Notes: generated by a model from the letters alone, not told the origin. Shown: positions 1 to 10,455, counted from the first letter of the stretch. The stretch: DNA of 64,000 nucleotides from Psychrobacter pacificensis (GCF_900101915.1 NZ_FNAL01000005.1:119901-183900), one strand, 5' to 3'. A program made the numbers and translations.

Positions 1-3000
1 CCAACGCAGGCGCGCATCGACCATGCTCATGGCACTATCGAGACGCGCAAACAAGCGCCCATCACGCTCACGAATACTGCCTTTGATAATGACGACTTCG
101 TCGATTTTCAATTGCTCTTTGACACGGTTGAAACGCTCAGCATAGCAGCTGACTTCCAATCTCGACGTGCCATCATCTAAAGTAATCACATTACGATTAC
201 CAAAATTGGCGATGTCTATAATGAGTCCTGCAAAATAGCAACTACCGTTATAACCAGTATCTGTCAATTTATTGAGGCGCGTGCCTGAGGTGTAACGTTT
301 TAACTCATCTAAATATTCATTAATTGGATGACCCGTTAAGTACAACCCTAAGGTGTTCTTTTCCGCTTTTAGGCGGTGTTTATCACCCCAGATCAGCTCT
401 GGCGACATCTCAAGTGGCGGCGCTGCAACAACACCGTCCATTTCGCCAAACAGATCCATCATGCCAAGCTCGTTATTTTGACGATCTTGCTCAGCCGCTT
501 GGACGGCGCTTGGTAGTTGGCTCATCAAGGCACCGCGAATCTCGTAAGCTTCGTCGGCTGGTAAGTCGGGTCGTAGCGTCGCAGCAAAGTCATCAAAACA
601 GCCCGCACTCACCAATGCTTCGAGAGTACGCTTATTAACCTTTTTGATATCCACACGGCGGCAAAAATCATATAAATCTTTAAAAGGTCCATCCGTTCGA
701 CGAGCATTAACGATGGACTCGACAGCCCCTTCACCTACGCCTTTAATCGCGCCCAATCCATAAATGATATTGGTTGGAGTGTCTGCGACAAAGTGCCACT
801 CGCTGCGATTGACTGACGGATTGACCACAGTCAAATCAAAGTTTTCACGGCAATCATTGATAAAGAACACCACATTGTCGGTGTTGTTCATATCGGAGGT
901 TAATACTGCCGCCATAAATTCAGCAGGATAGTACTGCTTGAGATAAGCCGTCTGATAGGCAAGTACCCCATAAGCCGCAGAATGCGAGCGGTTAAAACCA
1001 TAACCTGCAAACTTTTCCATCAAATCAAACACACCGCCTGACGTGACTTCATCGATGCCTTGTGAAGTTGCACCAGTGACAAAGATATCGCGCTGCTTTG
1101 CCATCTCTTCAGGTTTTTTCTTACCCATGGCGCGGCGCAGCATATCAGCACCGCCCAAACTATAACCTGCCATCACCTGTGAGATTTGCATCACCTGTTC
1201 TTGATAGACGATAACGCCATTGGTATTCTCTAAAATCGGCTCAAGATTGGGATGGTCATAAATGACCTCTTCACGACCGTGCTTACGGTCGATATACATC
1301 TCTACCATGCCGGCATCAAGCGGGCCGGGACGATAGAGCGCACACATGGCGATGACGTCCTCGATATTGGTCGGCTGCAGTTTGGCCAGATACTTTTTCA
1401 TGCCCATACTTTCTAGCTGAAAGACGGCGGTGGTTTTGGCATCTTGTAGCAGCTTATAGGCTTTGACATCATCTAACGGCAAATCTTCCAATACCAATGC
1501 GGGTACATTTTCTTTGGCACGGCGCAAGTTGATGTTCTCAACCGCTGCGTTGATGACCGTTAAGTTACGTAGACCCAAAAAGTCAAACTTCACTAGTCCT
1601 ACGGCTTCGACATCGTCTTTATCAAACTGGCTGACACGGTGACCCTCATCGTCACAATAAATGGCGCTAAAGTCTGTGATTTTGTGCGGCGCAATCAATA
1701 CACCACCAGCATGTTTACCGACGTTTCGGCAGACACCTTCGAGCTTGACTGCCATCTCCCAAATCTCAATGGCATCTTCATAATCCATGTTGTCAGGGTT
1801 AGAGATCAAGTCTTTGAGCTGTGGTTCTTGCTCTAGCGCTTGGCTGAGGGTGATACCGGGTGTTTTGGGAATGAGCTTGGATATTTTATTGGCCAAGAAG
1901 TACGATTTACTTTGGACGCGTGCCACATCGCGCACCACCGCTTTTGCCGCCATGGTACCAAAAGTGATGATCTGTGAAACGGCATCACGACCATAGGTTT
2001 GCGCCACATAGTCAATCACGCGATCGCGCCCTTCGATACAAAAGTCGATATCGAAATCGGGCATCGATACCCGCTCAGGGTTTAAGAAGCGCTCGAATAG
2101 TAGATCGTAATGAATCGGATCAAGGTCGGTAATATTGAGCGCGTAGGCGACCAATGAACCTGCACCAGAACCACGTCCAGGGCCTACTGGCACGCCATTG
2201 GCTTTCGCCCAGCGGATAAAGTCCATGACGATAAGGAAGTAACCCGGGAAACCCATTGATAGGATAATATCCAACTCATAGGCGAGACGCTCGTCATATC
2301 TTTGACGGAAATCGCTCCAATTGTCCGTACGGGCCTCAACAGGGAAAAGCTTATCTAAGCGCTCTTCCAGACCGCGCTTTGACTCTGCCCGAAAAAACGA
2401 TTCAATCGTCTCGCCTTCAGGGACAGGGAAGTCGGGCAGTACGTTAATGCCCAGCGTTAAAGTCACATTACAGCGAGTCGCCAAGCGTAAGGTGTTGTCA
2501 ACCACCTGCGGAATATCGGCAAACAGCTGCGCCATTTGCTCTTGGGTTTTTAGATACTGCTCATCAGAATAATTCCGCGGACGGTTAGGGTCAGCCAGTA
2601 CGTACGAGCCTGCGATACACACGCGGGCTTCATGCGCATCAAAATCCTCTTGCGCCAAAAAACGCACATCATTATGCGCAATGATGGGGATGTTGTGTTT
2701 GGCACCTGAGTGAATGGCTGCTCTAATAAAAGCGTCCTCGCCTGAGCGATTGGTACGCTTGATGGCAAAGTATAAACGATCGCCAAATTGCGCTTGCCAC
2801 TCGGTGAGCAGCTCATCGGCTTTTTCTGGCATAGAGCCAACCAGTGCTTGGCCTACGTCTGACTTTTCGGTGAGTAGGACAATGACGCCTGCTGCATGTT
2901 CTAGAATATGACTGCGTTTAATCACAGGTGTGCCATGATTGACAGGGTCAGCGCGACCTTCGGTAAACCCAAGCGACACGATACGGGTAATGTTTTGATA

Positions 3001-3255
3001 GCCTTCGTTATTCATCGCAAGTAGGGTGAGACGTGTGTCTTCATTATCCATGATGACTTCGCTGCCGATAATGGGCTTGATACCCGCGCCTAGGCAAGCA
3101 CGATAAAACTTCACCGTGGCATATAAATTGGACAAATCAGTCAAAGCCAGCGCCCGCTGATTGTCAGCCGCCGCCGCTTTCACCAGCGGCTTGATGCGCA
3201 CGATAGAATCGGTGATGGAATATTCGCTGTGGATACCAAGGTGTACAAATGCCAT
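1..3255 (-). CDS. dnaE: DNA polymerase III subunit alpha (partial, N-terminal 1085 residues)
   Basis: Catalytic subunit of the replicative DNA polymerase. The frame is open from an ATG at 3255 to the left edge, so the C-terminus is outside the window. Visible in order: an N-terminal PHP domain starting MAFVHLGIHSEYSITDS, the polymerase core with the GPGRGSGAGS loop and the PDFDIDF motif carrying catalytic aspartates, the fingers region with YRPGPLDAGM and YQEQVMQIS, a helix-hairpin-helix segment (GLGAIKGVGEGA), and the start of the OB-fold region. This matches the usual order of the roughly 1160-1200 residue family. No frameshift was seen. Its nearest neighbour, ggt, is read in the same direction behind its own terminator, so the two are probably transcribed separately. 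Confidence 0.97.
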   Translation of the reverse strand, partial: MAFVHLGIHSEYSITDSIVRIKPLVKAAAADNQRALALTDLSNLYATVKFYRACLGAGIKPIIGSEVIMDNEDTRLTLLAMNNEGYQNITRIVSLGFTEGRADPVNHGTPVIKRSHILEHAAGVIVLLTEKSDVGQALVGSMPEKADELLTEWQAQFGDRLYFAIKRTNRSGEDAFIRAAIHSGAKHNIPIIAHNDVRFLAQEDFDAHEARVCIAGSYVLADPNRPRNYSDEQYLKTQEQMAQLFADIPQVVDNTLRLATRCNVTLTLGINVLPDFPVPEGETIESFFRAESKRGLEERLDKLFPVEARTDNWSDFRQRYDERLAYELDIILSMGFPGYFLIVMDFIRWAKANGVPVGPGRGSGAGSLVAYALNITDLDPIHYDLLFERFLNPERVSMPDFDIDFCIEGRDRVIDYVAQTYGRDAVSQIITFGTMAAKAVVRDVARVQSKSYFLANKISKLIPKTPGITLSQALEQEPQLKDLISNPDNMDYEDAIEIWEMAVKLEGVCRNVGKHAGGVLIAPHKITDFSAIYCDDEGHRVSQFDKDDVEAVGLVKFDFLGLRNLTVINAAVENINLRRAKENVPALVLEDLPLDDVKAYKLLQDAKTTAVFQLESMGMKKYLAKLQPTNIEDVIAMCALYRPGPLDAGMVEMYIDRKHGREEVIYDHPNLEPILENTNGVIVYQEQVMQISQVMAGYSLGGADMLRRAMGKKKPEEMAKQRDIFVTGATSQGIDEVTSGGVFDLMEKFAGYGFNRSHSAAYGVLAYQTAYLKQYYPAEFMAAVLTSDMNNTDNVVFFINDCRENFDLTVVNPSVNRSEWHFVADTPTNIIYGLGAIKGVGEGAVESIVNARRTDGPFKDLYDFCRRVDIKKVNKRTLEALVSAGCFDDFAATLRPDLPADEAYEIRGALMSQLPSAVQAAEQDRQNNELGMMDLFGEMDGVVAAPPLEMSPELIWGDKHRLKAEKNTLGLYLTGHPINEYLDELKRYTSGTRLNKLTDTGYNGSCYFAGLIIDIANFGNRNVITLDDGTSRLEVSCYAERFNRVKEQLKIDEVVIIKGSIRERDGRLFARLDSAMSMVDARLRW

Positions 3256-3489
3256 AGAAGACTCTTACTAGTACGATCAAAAGAAATAAGCTAGCGATAA
3301 AATACAGGATGATTATCAATCATTTGTAGTGTTATCGAGAGGTGGTTAAGACCTCGGTAGCCATGTTGATACGCTTTAAATGGGGTCGTTAATAATAGCA
3401 TTATTTGCGGCATGCAGCCACTGATTGCAAGGGTTTAATCTGAGGGATGTGAATTATCATGTCAATTTAATTACGTAAGAAATGATATA

Positions 3490-3521
3490 AAAAACCCTCA
3501 ACACGGTAAAGTGCGGAGGGC
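3490..3521 (-). terminator. rho-independent terminator downstream of ggt
   Basis: On the minus strand a CCCTC/GAGGG stem, extended by further pairs around a TTTA loop, is followed by a run of six T. It lies about 30 bases after the ggt stop codon. The rest of the 3256-3489 gap between ggt and dnaE shows no gene; it should hold the dnaE promoter. Confidence 0.75.
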
Positions 3522-3551
3522 TATATAATTGATAAGTAATGACAATTTAAC

Positions 3552-5489
3552 TTAGTACCCAACCACCGCTGCATCCACAATACGGGGATCAGAAGATCCA
3601 TACAGGCCGTTTGGTGTGAGCATAATCGACTGCGTGGAGCCCATGGCGGACTTTGGACTGACCGTGTGCCCCATAGATTCAAGCTTTTTGACCGTATCGA
3701 CATTGAGCGCTTTTTCAATCCGAATCTCATCAGGAAGCCACTGATCATGAATACGCGGTGCGTGAGTTGCCTCAGCGATATTCATATCATGATCAATGAC
3801 GTTAGAGATGATTTGGGTGACGGTCGTGATGATACGACTGCCCCCTGGGCTGCCCGTAACGATATACGGTTTGTTGTCTTTAAATACCAGCGTTGGACTC
3901 ATCGAGGAGAGCGGACGCTTATTGGCTTCAACAGCATTGGCGTCACCACCAATCAATCCGTAACCATTGGGTACACCCGGCTTGGCAGAGAAATCATCCA
4001 TTTCGTTATTTAACAAGATACCTGTGCCGTCAGCCACGAGACCAGTGCCATAAGAGAAGTTCAACGTATAGGTGTTGGCAATGGCATTACCGTCTTTATC
4101 CACGATAGAGAAATGCGTGGTTTGATCGCTCTCATAAGGGAGCGGATTGTTGGCTTTGATGGTCGCGGCTGGCGTGGCTTTATTGGGGTCAATCAGTGTA
4201 CGCAGTTTATCCGCATAGGCTTGTGACGTTAGGCCGCTAGCAGGTACGTCGATAAAGTCAGAATCCCCTAGGTACTCAGCACGATCTGCATAAGCCAGTT
4301 GCATTGCTTCCGCCATCAAATGAATGGTCTGTGCGCTGTTTTGACCATAGTCCCCCAGTGGATAGCCTTCTAAGATATTTAATATTTCGATAATGTGAAT
4401 ACCACCAGAGGAGGGCGGTGGCATAGAGACAATCTCATAACCACGGTAATCGCCTTTGACAGGCACGCGGGCGATGGCTTCGTAATCGGCTAAATCCTGC
4501 AAGCTCATGCTACCGCCTGCTTCATTGACGGCTTTTACGATGTCACGCGCGGTTTTCCCTTTATAAAATCCGTCTGCGCCTTGTACCGCGATTCGCTTTA
4601 GCGAGCGGGCAAGCTCAGGCTGCTTTAATCGCTCACCCGGTTGATAAGCGCTGCCATCAGGCTTGAAAAATACCTTTTTGGTGCTCGGCCATTTTTGCAA
4701 GCGATCACTCAAAGCAGTAAGCGATTCGGATAAGCCTGCGGTAACCTCTATACCGTCTTCTGCCAATGCGATCGCTGGTGCCATGACTTGCTCGCGGCTC
4801 ATGGTGCCATGCTCTTCTAATGCTTTTAGTAGCCCTGCGACTGTCCCCGGCACCCCAACGGCTAAGCCATGATAACGAGATAAGTCACTGACTGCGTTGC
4901 CCTCATCGTCGAGATACATATCACGAGAGGCGCTACTTGGTGCTTTTTCACGGTAATCAAGCGCAACCGTTTTGTCTTGCTTGGCATCATAAATCATCAT
5001 AAAACCGCCACCACCGATATTACCAGCACGTGGCAAGGTCACAGCAAGGGCAAAGCCAACCGCAACCCCAGCATCTACCGCATTACCACCGTCTTTCAAA
5101 ATCTGTAAACCGATGTCAGAGGCCAGCGCTTCTTGGGTGGCGACCATGCCATTTTTTGCCCATACTGGATGATGAATGGCATCTTCAGAGTAGATAGCCT
5201 GATCGCTATTGGCATTGTTTGAGGTGGTTGTGAGAGTAGTGGTTTTTGCCCGTGTGATGCGTTTGGTTTCAGATACGACGGTTGGGTTGTCCCTCATAAT
5301 GGCTAGATTGATGGCATTGGTATCAATCGAGGTGTTATTGACCGTGGGGCTGTTGGCTGAAACGGTTGGCTCTAGTGCATGAGCAGAGACAGACAGTAGT
5401 AGCGCACTCGTAATAAGGGCTGCGCTAGATTTTAATTGGTTATGAGTCTTGGGTTTTTTTTGCTTATCATAAGAGAGTGGCTGTGACAT
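3552..5489 (-). CDS. ggt: Gamma-glutamyltransferase
   Basis: Periplasmic Ntn-hydrolase that hydrolyses or transfers the gamma-glutamyl group of glutathione. The start at 5489 (MSQPLSYDKQKK) is chosen because AGGA lies 7 bases upstream; an in-frame start 25 codons earlier has no such support. The 645-residue precursor has a signal segment around residues 20-40 (ITSALLLSVSAHA), then a low-complexity spacer before the family core. The autocatalytic cleavage and nucleophile motif TTHFSIVD is present, with the nucleophile threonine near residue 458. The GTGLVADGTGILLNNEMDDF and SSMSPTLV segments of the small subunit follow. The protein is somewhat longer than E. coli Ggt because of the N-terminal spacer. 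Divergent from the lipoprotein gene at 5801. Confidence 0.93.
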   Translation of the reverse strand: MSQPLSYDKQKKPKTHNQLKSSAALITSALLLSVSAHALEPTVSANSPTVNNTSIDTNAINLAIMRDNPTVVSETKRITRAKTTTLTTTSNNANSDQAIYSEDAIHHPVWAKNGMVATQEALASDIGLQILKDGGNAVDAGVAVGFALAVTLPRAGNIGGGGFMMIYDAKQDKTVALDYREKAPSSASRDMYLDDEGNAVSDLSRYHGLAVGVPGTVAGLLKALEEHGTMSREQVMAPAIALAEDGIEVTAGLSESLTALSDRLQKWPSTKKVFFKPDGSAYQPGERLKQPELARSLKRIAVQGADGFYKGKTARDIVKAVNEAGGSMSLQDLADYEAIARVPVKGDYRGYEIVSMPPPSSGGIHIIEILNILEGYPLGDYGQNSAQTIHLMAEAMQLAYADRAEYLGDSDFIDVPASGLTSQAYADKLRTLIDPNKATPAATIKANNPLPYESDQTTHFSIVDKDGNAIANTYTLNFSYGTGLVADGTGILLNNEMDDFSAKPGVPNGYGLIGGDANAVEANKRPLSSMSPTLVFKDNKPYIVTGSPGGSRIITTVTQIISNVIDHDMNIAEATHAPRIHDQWLPDEIRIEKALNVDTVKKLESMGHTVSPKSAMGSTQSIMLTPNGLYGSSDPRIVDAAVVGY

Positions 5490-5800
5490 CGCAAAGTCCT
5501 TTTTGGGCAAGTAGAAAAAATAGGGTATCAAATAAATACACTTAAATAGTAACGAAAATAGCAAATAGTAGAAAGTTGTTTATCATATTTTGTCATTTGA
5601 GTTTTTATATGATGTGCAGTATGAGTGGTCTTCTATCGATATATACATAATTAGTGTCATGTAAATTGTGCAGAGAAGCTCACTAGCCAGTGAAGATTTT
5701 CTTTAAAAATAAGTCTTAATATTACTGAATTGTAACGTCTTGTGATATAAAGTACAGTACTAATGTACATCCGTTAACGACTGGCTATAAAGAGATTTTT
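5490..5800. promoter_or_regulatory. Divergent intergenic region between ggt and lipoprotein gene
   Basis: AT-rich, 311 bases, no gene seen. It must carry both divergent promoters. A GTAC-rich, partly palindromic stretch lies at about 5751-5768, some 35 bases before the lipoprotein gene. No recognised operator was assigned. Confidence 0.3.
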
Positions 5801-7915
5801 ATGTCATCAAACCATGTTAATAACCGTAATCGACAGTGCCACTCTGAGATGGCGAGTAATTATTTGCCTATCATCAACAATAAAAATAATAATGGTCATG
5901 TATCTCAAACAAGCAAATTAACCTCTATCGCTTTGCTAGTTGGTAGTGCGTCGCTTGTGCTTACAGGTTGTCAATCAAATCCGACTGCCTCAACGGATGT
6001 GGCAGCCTCCAGTACCCTTATGGATTTTAGCACTGCAAATCCTGCTCAGAGCCAACGTCAAGGTCACGCTTTTACGGCTAGTCAAGAGGCCCAAGCTGAG
6101 CGTTACGCGCAACTGTTTAATCAAGAAAAATATCCCAACACTGAGCACCAAGCCAAGGCGCATTTATTGGCAGCGATTCGCCAGCATTTGGCAACAGAGC
6201 ATGTGGCCGTCGCGCAAGCCAATTACCAAGCAGTACCATTTATCGATGCCGATAGTATTGATGCAGGCTCAAGCAGCTTACTCAGAACGATTATAGAGAC
6301 CTATGCCTATCAGCCTAAGGGAATGTACGATAGTAGCGATGATGAAGCGCAAGCTGAGGCTAGAGCAGAATTAGCAGCGGTAGGTGTAGAGTCGAATAAA
6401 TGCAATGAAAACGAAGATGATGACGCTTATGAAGTCTGTGTGGTAGAGGGTATTAACTACGATTATGATGATGCGAAAGATTCGATAGAGTCCGACTATC
6501 CTAGTGACTATTATAAGTCTAGAGCAGAAGCTGAAGCAGAAAGAAAGGCCATTGCTGCTATATTGTCTGAAGCAGGGGAGAATGAGCCGACGAGCAGTGA
6601 TGCTAGCAGCGATAACGAGTATGCCTACGATGCAGCAGATGATTACAGTAGTGACGACTATAATAATTATGATGAATACAGTAACGGTGGTGAAGGCATT
6701 CTCTCCGGCATGTCAGGGTTAAACCCGAAAACAATGGCTGCAAAATATGAAGCCATGCAAATGGATAAGCAGCGTGCTAAGACAGAGCCGACCAGTCGCG
6801 ATGAGATAACATCCTCTACTGGCGTGATCGGTAGTATATTGACAATGTTCCATCGTACTCCTGAACAAATCGCTGCTACCAACGCCTATCAATATCAGCA
6901 TTTGACGTTCAATAGCGTCAGTCAGTACAACCCAAAACAGCGGCAATTACAAAGCGTCTATAGCTACGACTATGCCACGCCAACCATCAGCTCATCTATA
7001 CAGATACCAGTGGCATTTGATTTTAACAACAGCAGTGTCACGCTTGATCCATCGGCAATCATGCCAATCGTTGCGCTCGTCAATCCTGAGAACACCCCGC
7101 TGCCGTCGCAGATGGCTTCACATACAGTGAGCTTTGGTTTGCCTGACAGTATCACAGAGCAGTTGCCACCAGCAGTGCTTTATGATGCGGTGCTAAATGC
7201 CATACAGAGCAGCATGGCAGAATTGGCACCTGAGCATTTTAGCGCCGTAGACATCAGTGGTGATGCGTTTGCCAAAGAAGTTGGCGCGACTCGAGCAGTA
7301 AAAGTTTATTTTGGCAGTCAGCAAAGTGGTGAAATGATTGGTAAGACTCTGAAATATGTGACAAAATCGCTGCAAGAGTATGTGGATGCCCATCCAGAAA
7401 AATATCCTGATGGCGCTATACTAAAGGCGGCGCTTGCCAAAGCACAGCTATACAACAAAGGCTACCAAAGTGCGGATGTGGGTTCGCTACTACAGCTGAT
7501 CGAAGCCATTGGCCCTATCTCTTTTAATCAGATTAATTACTATTATTTAGATAACTCAGATCGCCTGCTTGCCAAGCAGCAGCGCGTCAATATCGGTGGT
7601 GATTTACTTGGCTCTACGACGACCATGCTCAATCAAGTCCGCTATGATAAAGCCAGCTTTGACCACCATGCCCTAACGCCACTATTGGCAGAGTCATTTG
7701 GCTCAAATGCCGCAGCGCCTATCGATGGCAATGCATGGATAGCAGCACAGCGCCAGAAAAAAGACAGACTACAAACGGCACGCTATGCGCGTTACGATTA
7801 TGAGGATGGCAGCTTAGAGACTGATTATAGTAGTGACGAATATGACAATCGTTATGATGCAGAATCAATTGATGAGAGCCGTATTGGCGATGCTAAAGAT
7901 GATAATGAAAAATAG
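5801..7915 (+). CDS. Large predicted lipoprotein, unknown function
   Basis: No family recognised. A hydrophobic stretch ending in the lipobox LTGC (Cys 57) indicates export and lipidation. The segment before it is unusually long, so translation may begin at Met17; an AAAGAG precedes the annotated start. Residues about 160-300 are acidic and low in complexity (many Asp, Glu, Tyr, Ser), and the last 45 residues are again Asp/Tyr rich. A better-folded block of about 370 residues lies between them. The next gene, 55 bases downstream, also encodes a lipoprotein. The segment NQINYYYLDNSDRLLAKQQR here resembles VEELYGFDKRGQLKWQHLHR there, so the two may be distant paralogues forming one operon. Confidence 0.75.
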   Translation: MSSNHVNNRNRQCHSEMASNYLPIINNKNNNGHVSQTSKLTSIALLVGSASLVLTGCQSNPTASTDVAASSTLMDFSTANPAQSQRQGHAFTASQEAQAERYAQLFNQEKYPNTEHQAKAHLLAAIRQHLATEHVAVAQANYQAVPFIDADSIDAGSSSLLRTIIETYAYQPKGMYDSSDDEAQAEARAELAAVGVESNKCNENEDDDAYEVCVVEGINYDYDDAKDSIESDYPSDYYKSRAEAEAERKAIAAILSEAGENEPTSSDASSDNEYAYDAADDYSSDDYNNYDEYSNGGEGILSGMSGLNPKTMAAKYEAMQMDKQRAKTEPTSRDEITSSTGVIGSILTMFHRTPEQIAATNAYQYQHLTFNSVSQYNPKQRQLQSVYSYDYATPTISSSIQIPVAFDFNNSSVTLDPSAIMPIVALVNPENTPLPSQMASHTVSFGLPDSITEQLPPAVLYDAVLNAIQSSMAELAPEHFSAVDISGDAFAKEVGATRAVKVYFGSQQSGEMIGKTLKYVTKSLQEYVDAHPEKYPDGAILKAALAKAQLYNKGYQSADVGSLLQLIEAIGPISFNQINYYYLDNSDRLLAKQQRVNIGGDLLGSTTTMLNQVRYDKASFDHHALTPLLAESFGSNAAAPIDGNAWIAAQRQKKDRLQTARYARYDYEDGSLETDYSSDEYDNRYDAESIDESRIGDAKDDNEK

Positions 7916-7970
7916 AGACGACGTCGCATTATCTTATCGCATTTACGCATATGTCTATTAAGGATAAAAA

Positions 7971-9554
7971 ATGAAAACAGCACATCAAACGCTTACACTA
8001 CGTCTGTCATCTATGATAAAAAATCACTTATTATTGACCAGTGTTTTTCTATCAGGGGCGCTTTTGCTAACTGGTTGCCAAACGACCAATGTGAACCCTT
8101 CAAATACGCTGGCGACAAACCCGTCACCCAGCACCGCCAAAAAAACATTGGCCAGCGCATTACAAAAACAGCGCCGCCAATCGTTCAGCTACCATAGTAA
8201 TATTGAGATCAGTAACCATCAGCAGCGTACGGCGACATCTGGCACACAAATAGTGGCATCAGATTATGTGGATGCACATTGCGAAGAGACACATGACCAA
8301 GCCTATGCGGCATTGATCATGCAGGCAGAAAAACAAAACAAAGATATTTTAGCCACCGATTATGATGACAAGCGCGATGCTCTTAAACAGTCTTATTTTG
8401 AGTGCGTCGATGCTTATTATGCGTGGGAGGAGCACCAGTACGATAGCGATGTGACAGTGCCAGCAGGTTATCAAGCACTATTTGACAATTATGAAGACAA
8501 ACCAAAGCCGCTAGATATAAAAAAAGCGCAACTGCTAGATGAGTATCTACTAAAACCGTTATCTATCAATGCTCAAGGCATCTATCAGCCCATGGCAGGC
8601 AGGGCGACGATGCTCGCCAGCGCCCAATATCTAGCACGCAATCATCATAGCAGTATCAATCAGCCCATCTACATCGACATGAAAAACGGTGATATCTACC
8701 TATGGGCAGATAACTTTGCGATGATAAACTCTGAGCTGTTAGACGATAAGCTTGGCGCCAAATGGCGAAACAAATGGTTAAAAATAGCCATTGATGATGG
8801 AACATTGCCAAAAGGATTCGGTAGAGAGGTGATAAAAAGCCACTTTGCTGCATCGGATCTGACTTATGAGGCGGCGCCTGTTAGCCAGTTCGATTATGTC
8901 GCGCCCAATACGCTTGCCGCGCTCTCGTCCAAGTTGCCGGCGCATCAGCTATCAGCAATGCTCTCAAGTGCCCAAATCATTCGCCGAGTACAAAGCTTTG
9001 AGAGTTATCAAGAGGACTATCAAAATTATCTGCAAATCTTCTACAAGCGCATTAGCCAAAAATATCCGGAGCTGGTAAAAGAAGCCGAGCCTATGACAGC
9101 CTTTGAGACGATTCAAAGCTCAAAGGAACTCACTAGTAAAGCGATGGTGCAAACAATACTGGCTATGATAAATGCTCAAATAAATGATGAAGATAAGACG
9201 GAATCTAAAGTCGCTGCAAACGCCACAGTAGAAGAGCTATATGGATTTGACAAACGTGGTCAGCTCAAATGGCAGCATCTGCACCGCCAATTAGATAACA
9301 CTGGCAAAACTGCGCCAGATAAAAGTATGACAATAGATGTCTTGCAGCAGTATTCTGTTATTAATAGCAAAGACAAGGCATTCCCAAATCTACCACGTGA
9401 GGTTCAGACACCAAATGCGAGCAACAGTATTGATCTGCGAGACTATGCGTCAGAGTTGCTGGAATATTATCGTGACGGTAATGGCACAGCAGTGGGTAAA
9501 ATGATATTTAACATGATGCCAATGGCGAAAGAACGTTTTGGGGCGACAGACTAA
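7971..9554 (+). CDS. Predicted lipoprotein, unknown function (partner of upstream lipoprotein)
   Basis: Begins with a signal segment (LLLTSVFLSGALLLTGC) and a lipobox Cys at residue 36; AAGGA lies upstream of the ATG. The 527-residue protein has no motif I recognise. It contains a region with IYIDMKNGDIYLWADNFAMI, reminiscent of beta-strand repeats, and a helical C-terminal half. It follows the 704-residue lipoprotein by 55 bases and shares its layout, suggesting co-transcription and a joint role in the envelope. A strong terminator follows at 9597. The function is unknown. Confidence 0.75.
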   Translation: MKTAHQTLTLRLSSMIKNHLLLTSVFLSGALLLTGCQTTNVNPSNTLATNPSPSTAKKTLASALQKQRRQSFSYHSNIEISNHQQRTATSGTQIVASDYVDAHCEETHDQAYAALIMQAEKQNKDILATDYDDKRDALKQSYFECVDAYYAWEEHQYDSDVTVPAGYQALFDNYEDKPKPLDIKKAQLLDEYLLKPLSINAQGIYQPMAGRATMLASAQYLARNHHSSINQPIYIDMKNGDIYLWADNFAMINSELLDDKLGAKWRNKWLKIAIDDGTLPKGFGREVIKSHFAASDLTYEAAPVSQFDYVAPNTLAALSSKLPAHQLSAMLSSAQIIRRVQSFESYQEDYQNYLQIFYKRISQKYPELVKEAEPMTAFETIQSSKELTSKAMVQTILAMINAQINDEDKTESKVAANATVEELYGFDKRGQLKWQHLHRQLDNTGKTAPDKSMTIDVLQQYSVINSKDKAFPNLPREVQTPNASNSIDLRDYASELLEYYRDGNGTAVGKMIFNMMPMAKERFGATD

Positions 9555-9596
9555 CTGGAAGATAGCATCATTGAGTGTTAAGTAGGATACTGTCGT

Positions 9597-9631
9597 AAAA
9601 AAGCGCATCGTATAAACGGTGCGCTTTTTTT
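9597..9631. terminator. Bidirectional rho-independent terminator
   Basis: A stem of AAAAAAGCGCA with TGCGCTTTTTT, with A and T runs on both sides, lies between the converging lipoprotein and Spy-like genes and can serve both. Confidence 0.85.
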
Positions 9632-9664
9632 AATATGGCCATCACTTATGTTGTGACAGATTTT

Positions 9665-10180
9665 TTACATGCCTTGATGATGTGGCTTGTCATGACCTTT
9701 ACGATCTTTTGAGTGCTTACGATCTTTTTCTTGCCTTTCTGATTTGAGCTGTTCCATTTTTGCACGCTGCTCAGCGGTCAACACCTGAGAGATGGCATGC
9801 TGCGTTTGGACGCGTTCAATAAAGCGCTGTTTTGCTTTTGCCGCTTGCTGATCGGCCAAACGGTTTACCGCCGCGTTGTTCAACGTACTTGCATTGGTCA
9901 GTGCTTGTATTTGTTGTTCCATTTGTGCGCGTTCTGCCTGATGTTTTTCACGGTCAGCTACGCGGTCGCCATGTTTTTCTTGCATGATGGCTTTGATTTG
10001 CGCTTGCTGCGTCGCTGTCAGATTCAGTTTTGACATTGGGCCTCTCATGGCGCCGTCTTTATGGTTCTTTTGCATTTGATTCATTGGCGCGGTGTCAGAG
10101 GCTGCATTGACACTAGAACATGCTGTCACAGTAAATACGCTAGAAGCTGCTAATACTGAGCCCAATAATAATTTTTTCAT
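9665..10180 (-). CDS. Spy/CpxP-family periplasmic protein (LTxxQ motif)
   Basis: 171 residues with an N-terminal export signal ending in VTACSS, which could be a weak lipobox. The mature part carries two LTxxQ signatures (LTATQQAQIKAIMQEKHG near residue 53 and LTAEQRAKMEQL near 138) on long charged helices, and ends in a His/Lys/Asp-rich tail. Spy and CpxP are periplasmic chaperone-like or Cpx-inhibitory proteins. The gene is divergent from a CpxR-like regulator and CpxA-like kinase, the arrangement known for cpxP in enterobacteria. A role as stress chaperone or feedback regulator of that system is inferred. Confidence 0.85.
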   Translation of the reverse strand: MKKLLLGSVLAASSVFTVTACSSVNAASDTAPMNQMQKNHKDGAMRGPMSKLNLTATQQAQIKAIMQEKHGDRVADREKHQAERAQMEQQIQALTNASTLNNAAVNRLADQQAAKAKQRFIERVQTQHAISQVLTAEQRAKMEQLKSERQEKDRKHSKDRKGHDKPHHQGM

Positions 10181-10455
10181 GATGACATCCTTTAATTACA
10201 GTGAGTTTGGTTAAGTAAATACTAAAGTCTTATCTTGCAAGCATCGTATTCTAAGCGCTATTAATCGTTGTGATTGGTCGTCTTAAAAGTGCAGGTCTTG
10301 CGGTTGATAGAAGCTATCTTACGGCAGTTAAAGGTTACGAACATTTATGAAGTATTAAGAAAGGTAACGTTTATAGCGAATTGACATGCGCTTGCCTGAT
10401 AATATGGGCAAGTAAACGAATAAAAGCCAATTAAAATCATGGAAAGGAGGTAAGT
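10181..10455. promoter_or_regulatory. Divergent control region of Spy-like gene and cpxRA-like operon
   Basis: 275 bases without a gene. It has an inverted GGTTAC/GTAACG pair at about 10325-10370 and several GTAAA-like words, but no clear pair of CpxR half-sites at standard spacing, so no operator is claimed. The regulator gene is preceded by an exceptionally strong Shine-Dalgarno sequence (AAAGGAGG at 10443-10450). Confidence 0.35.
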
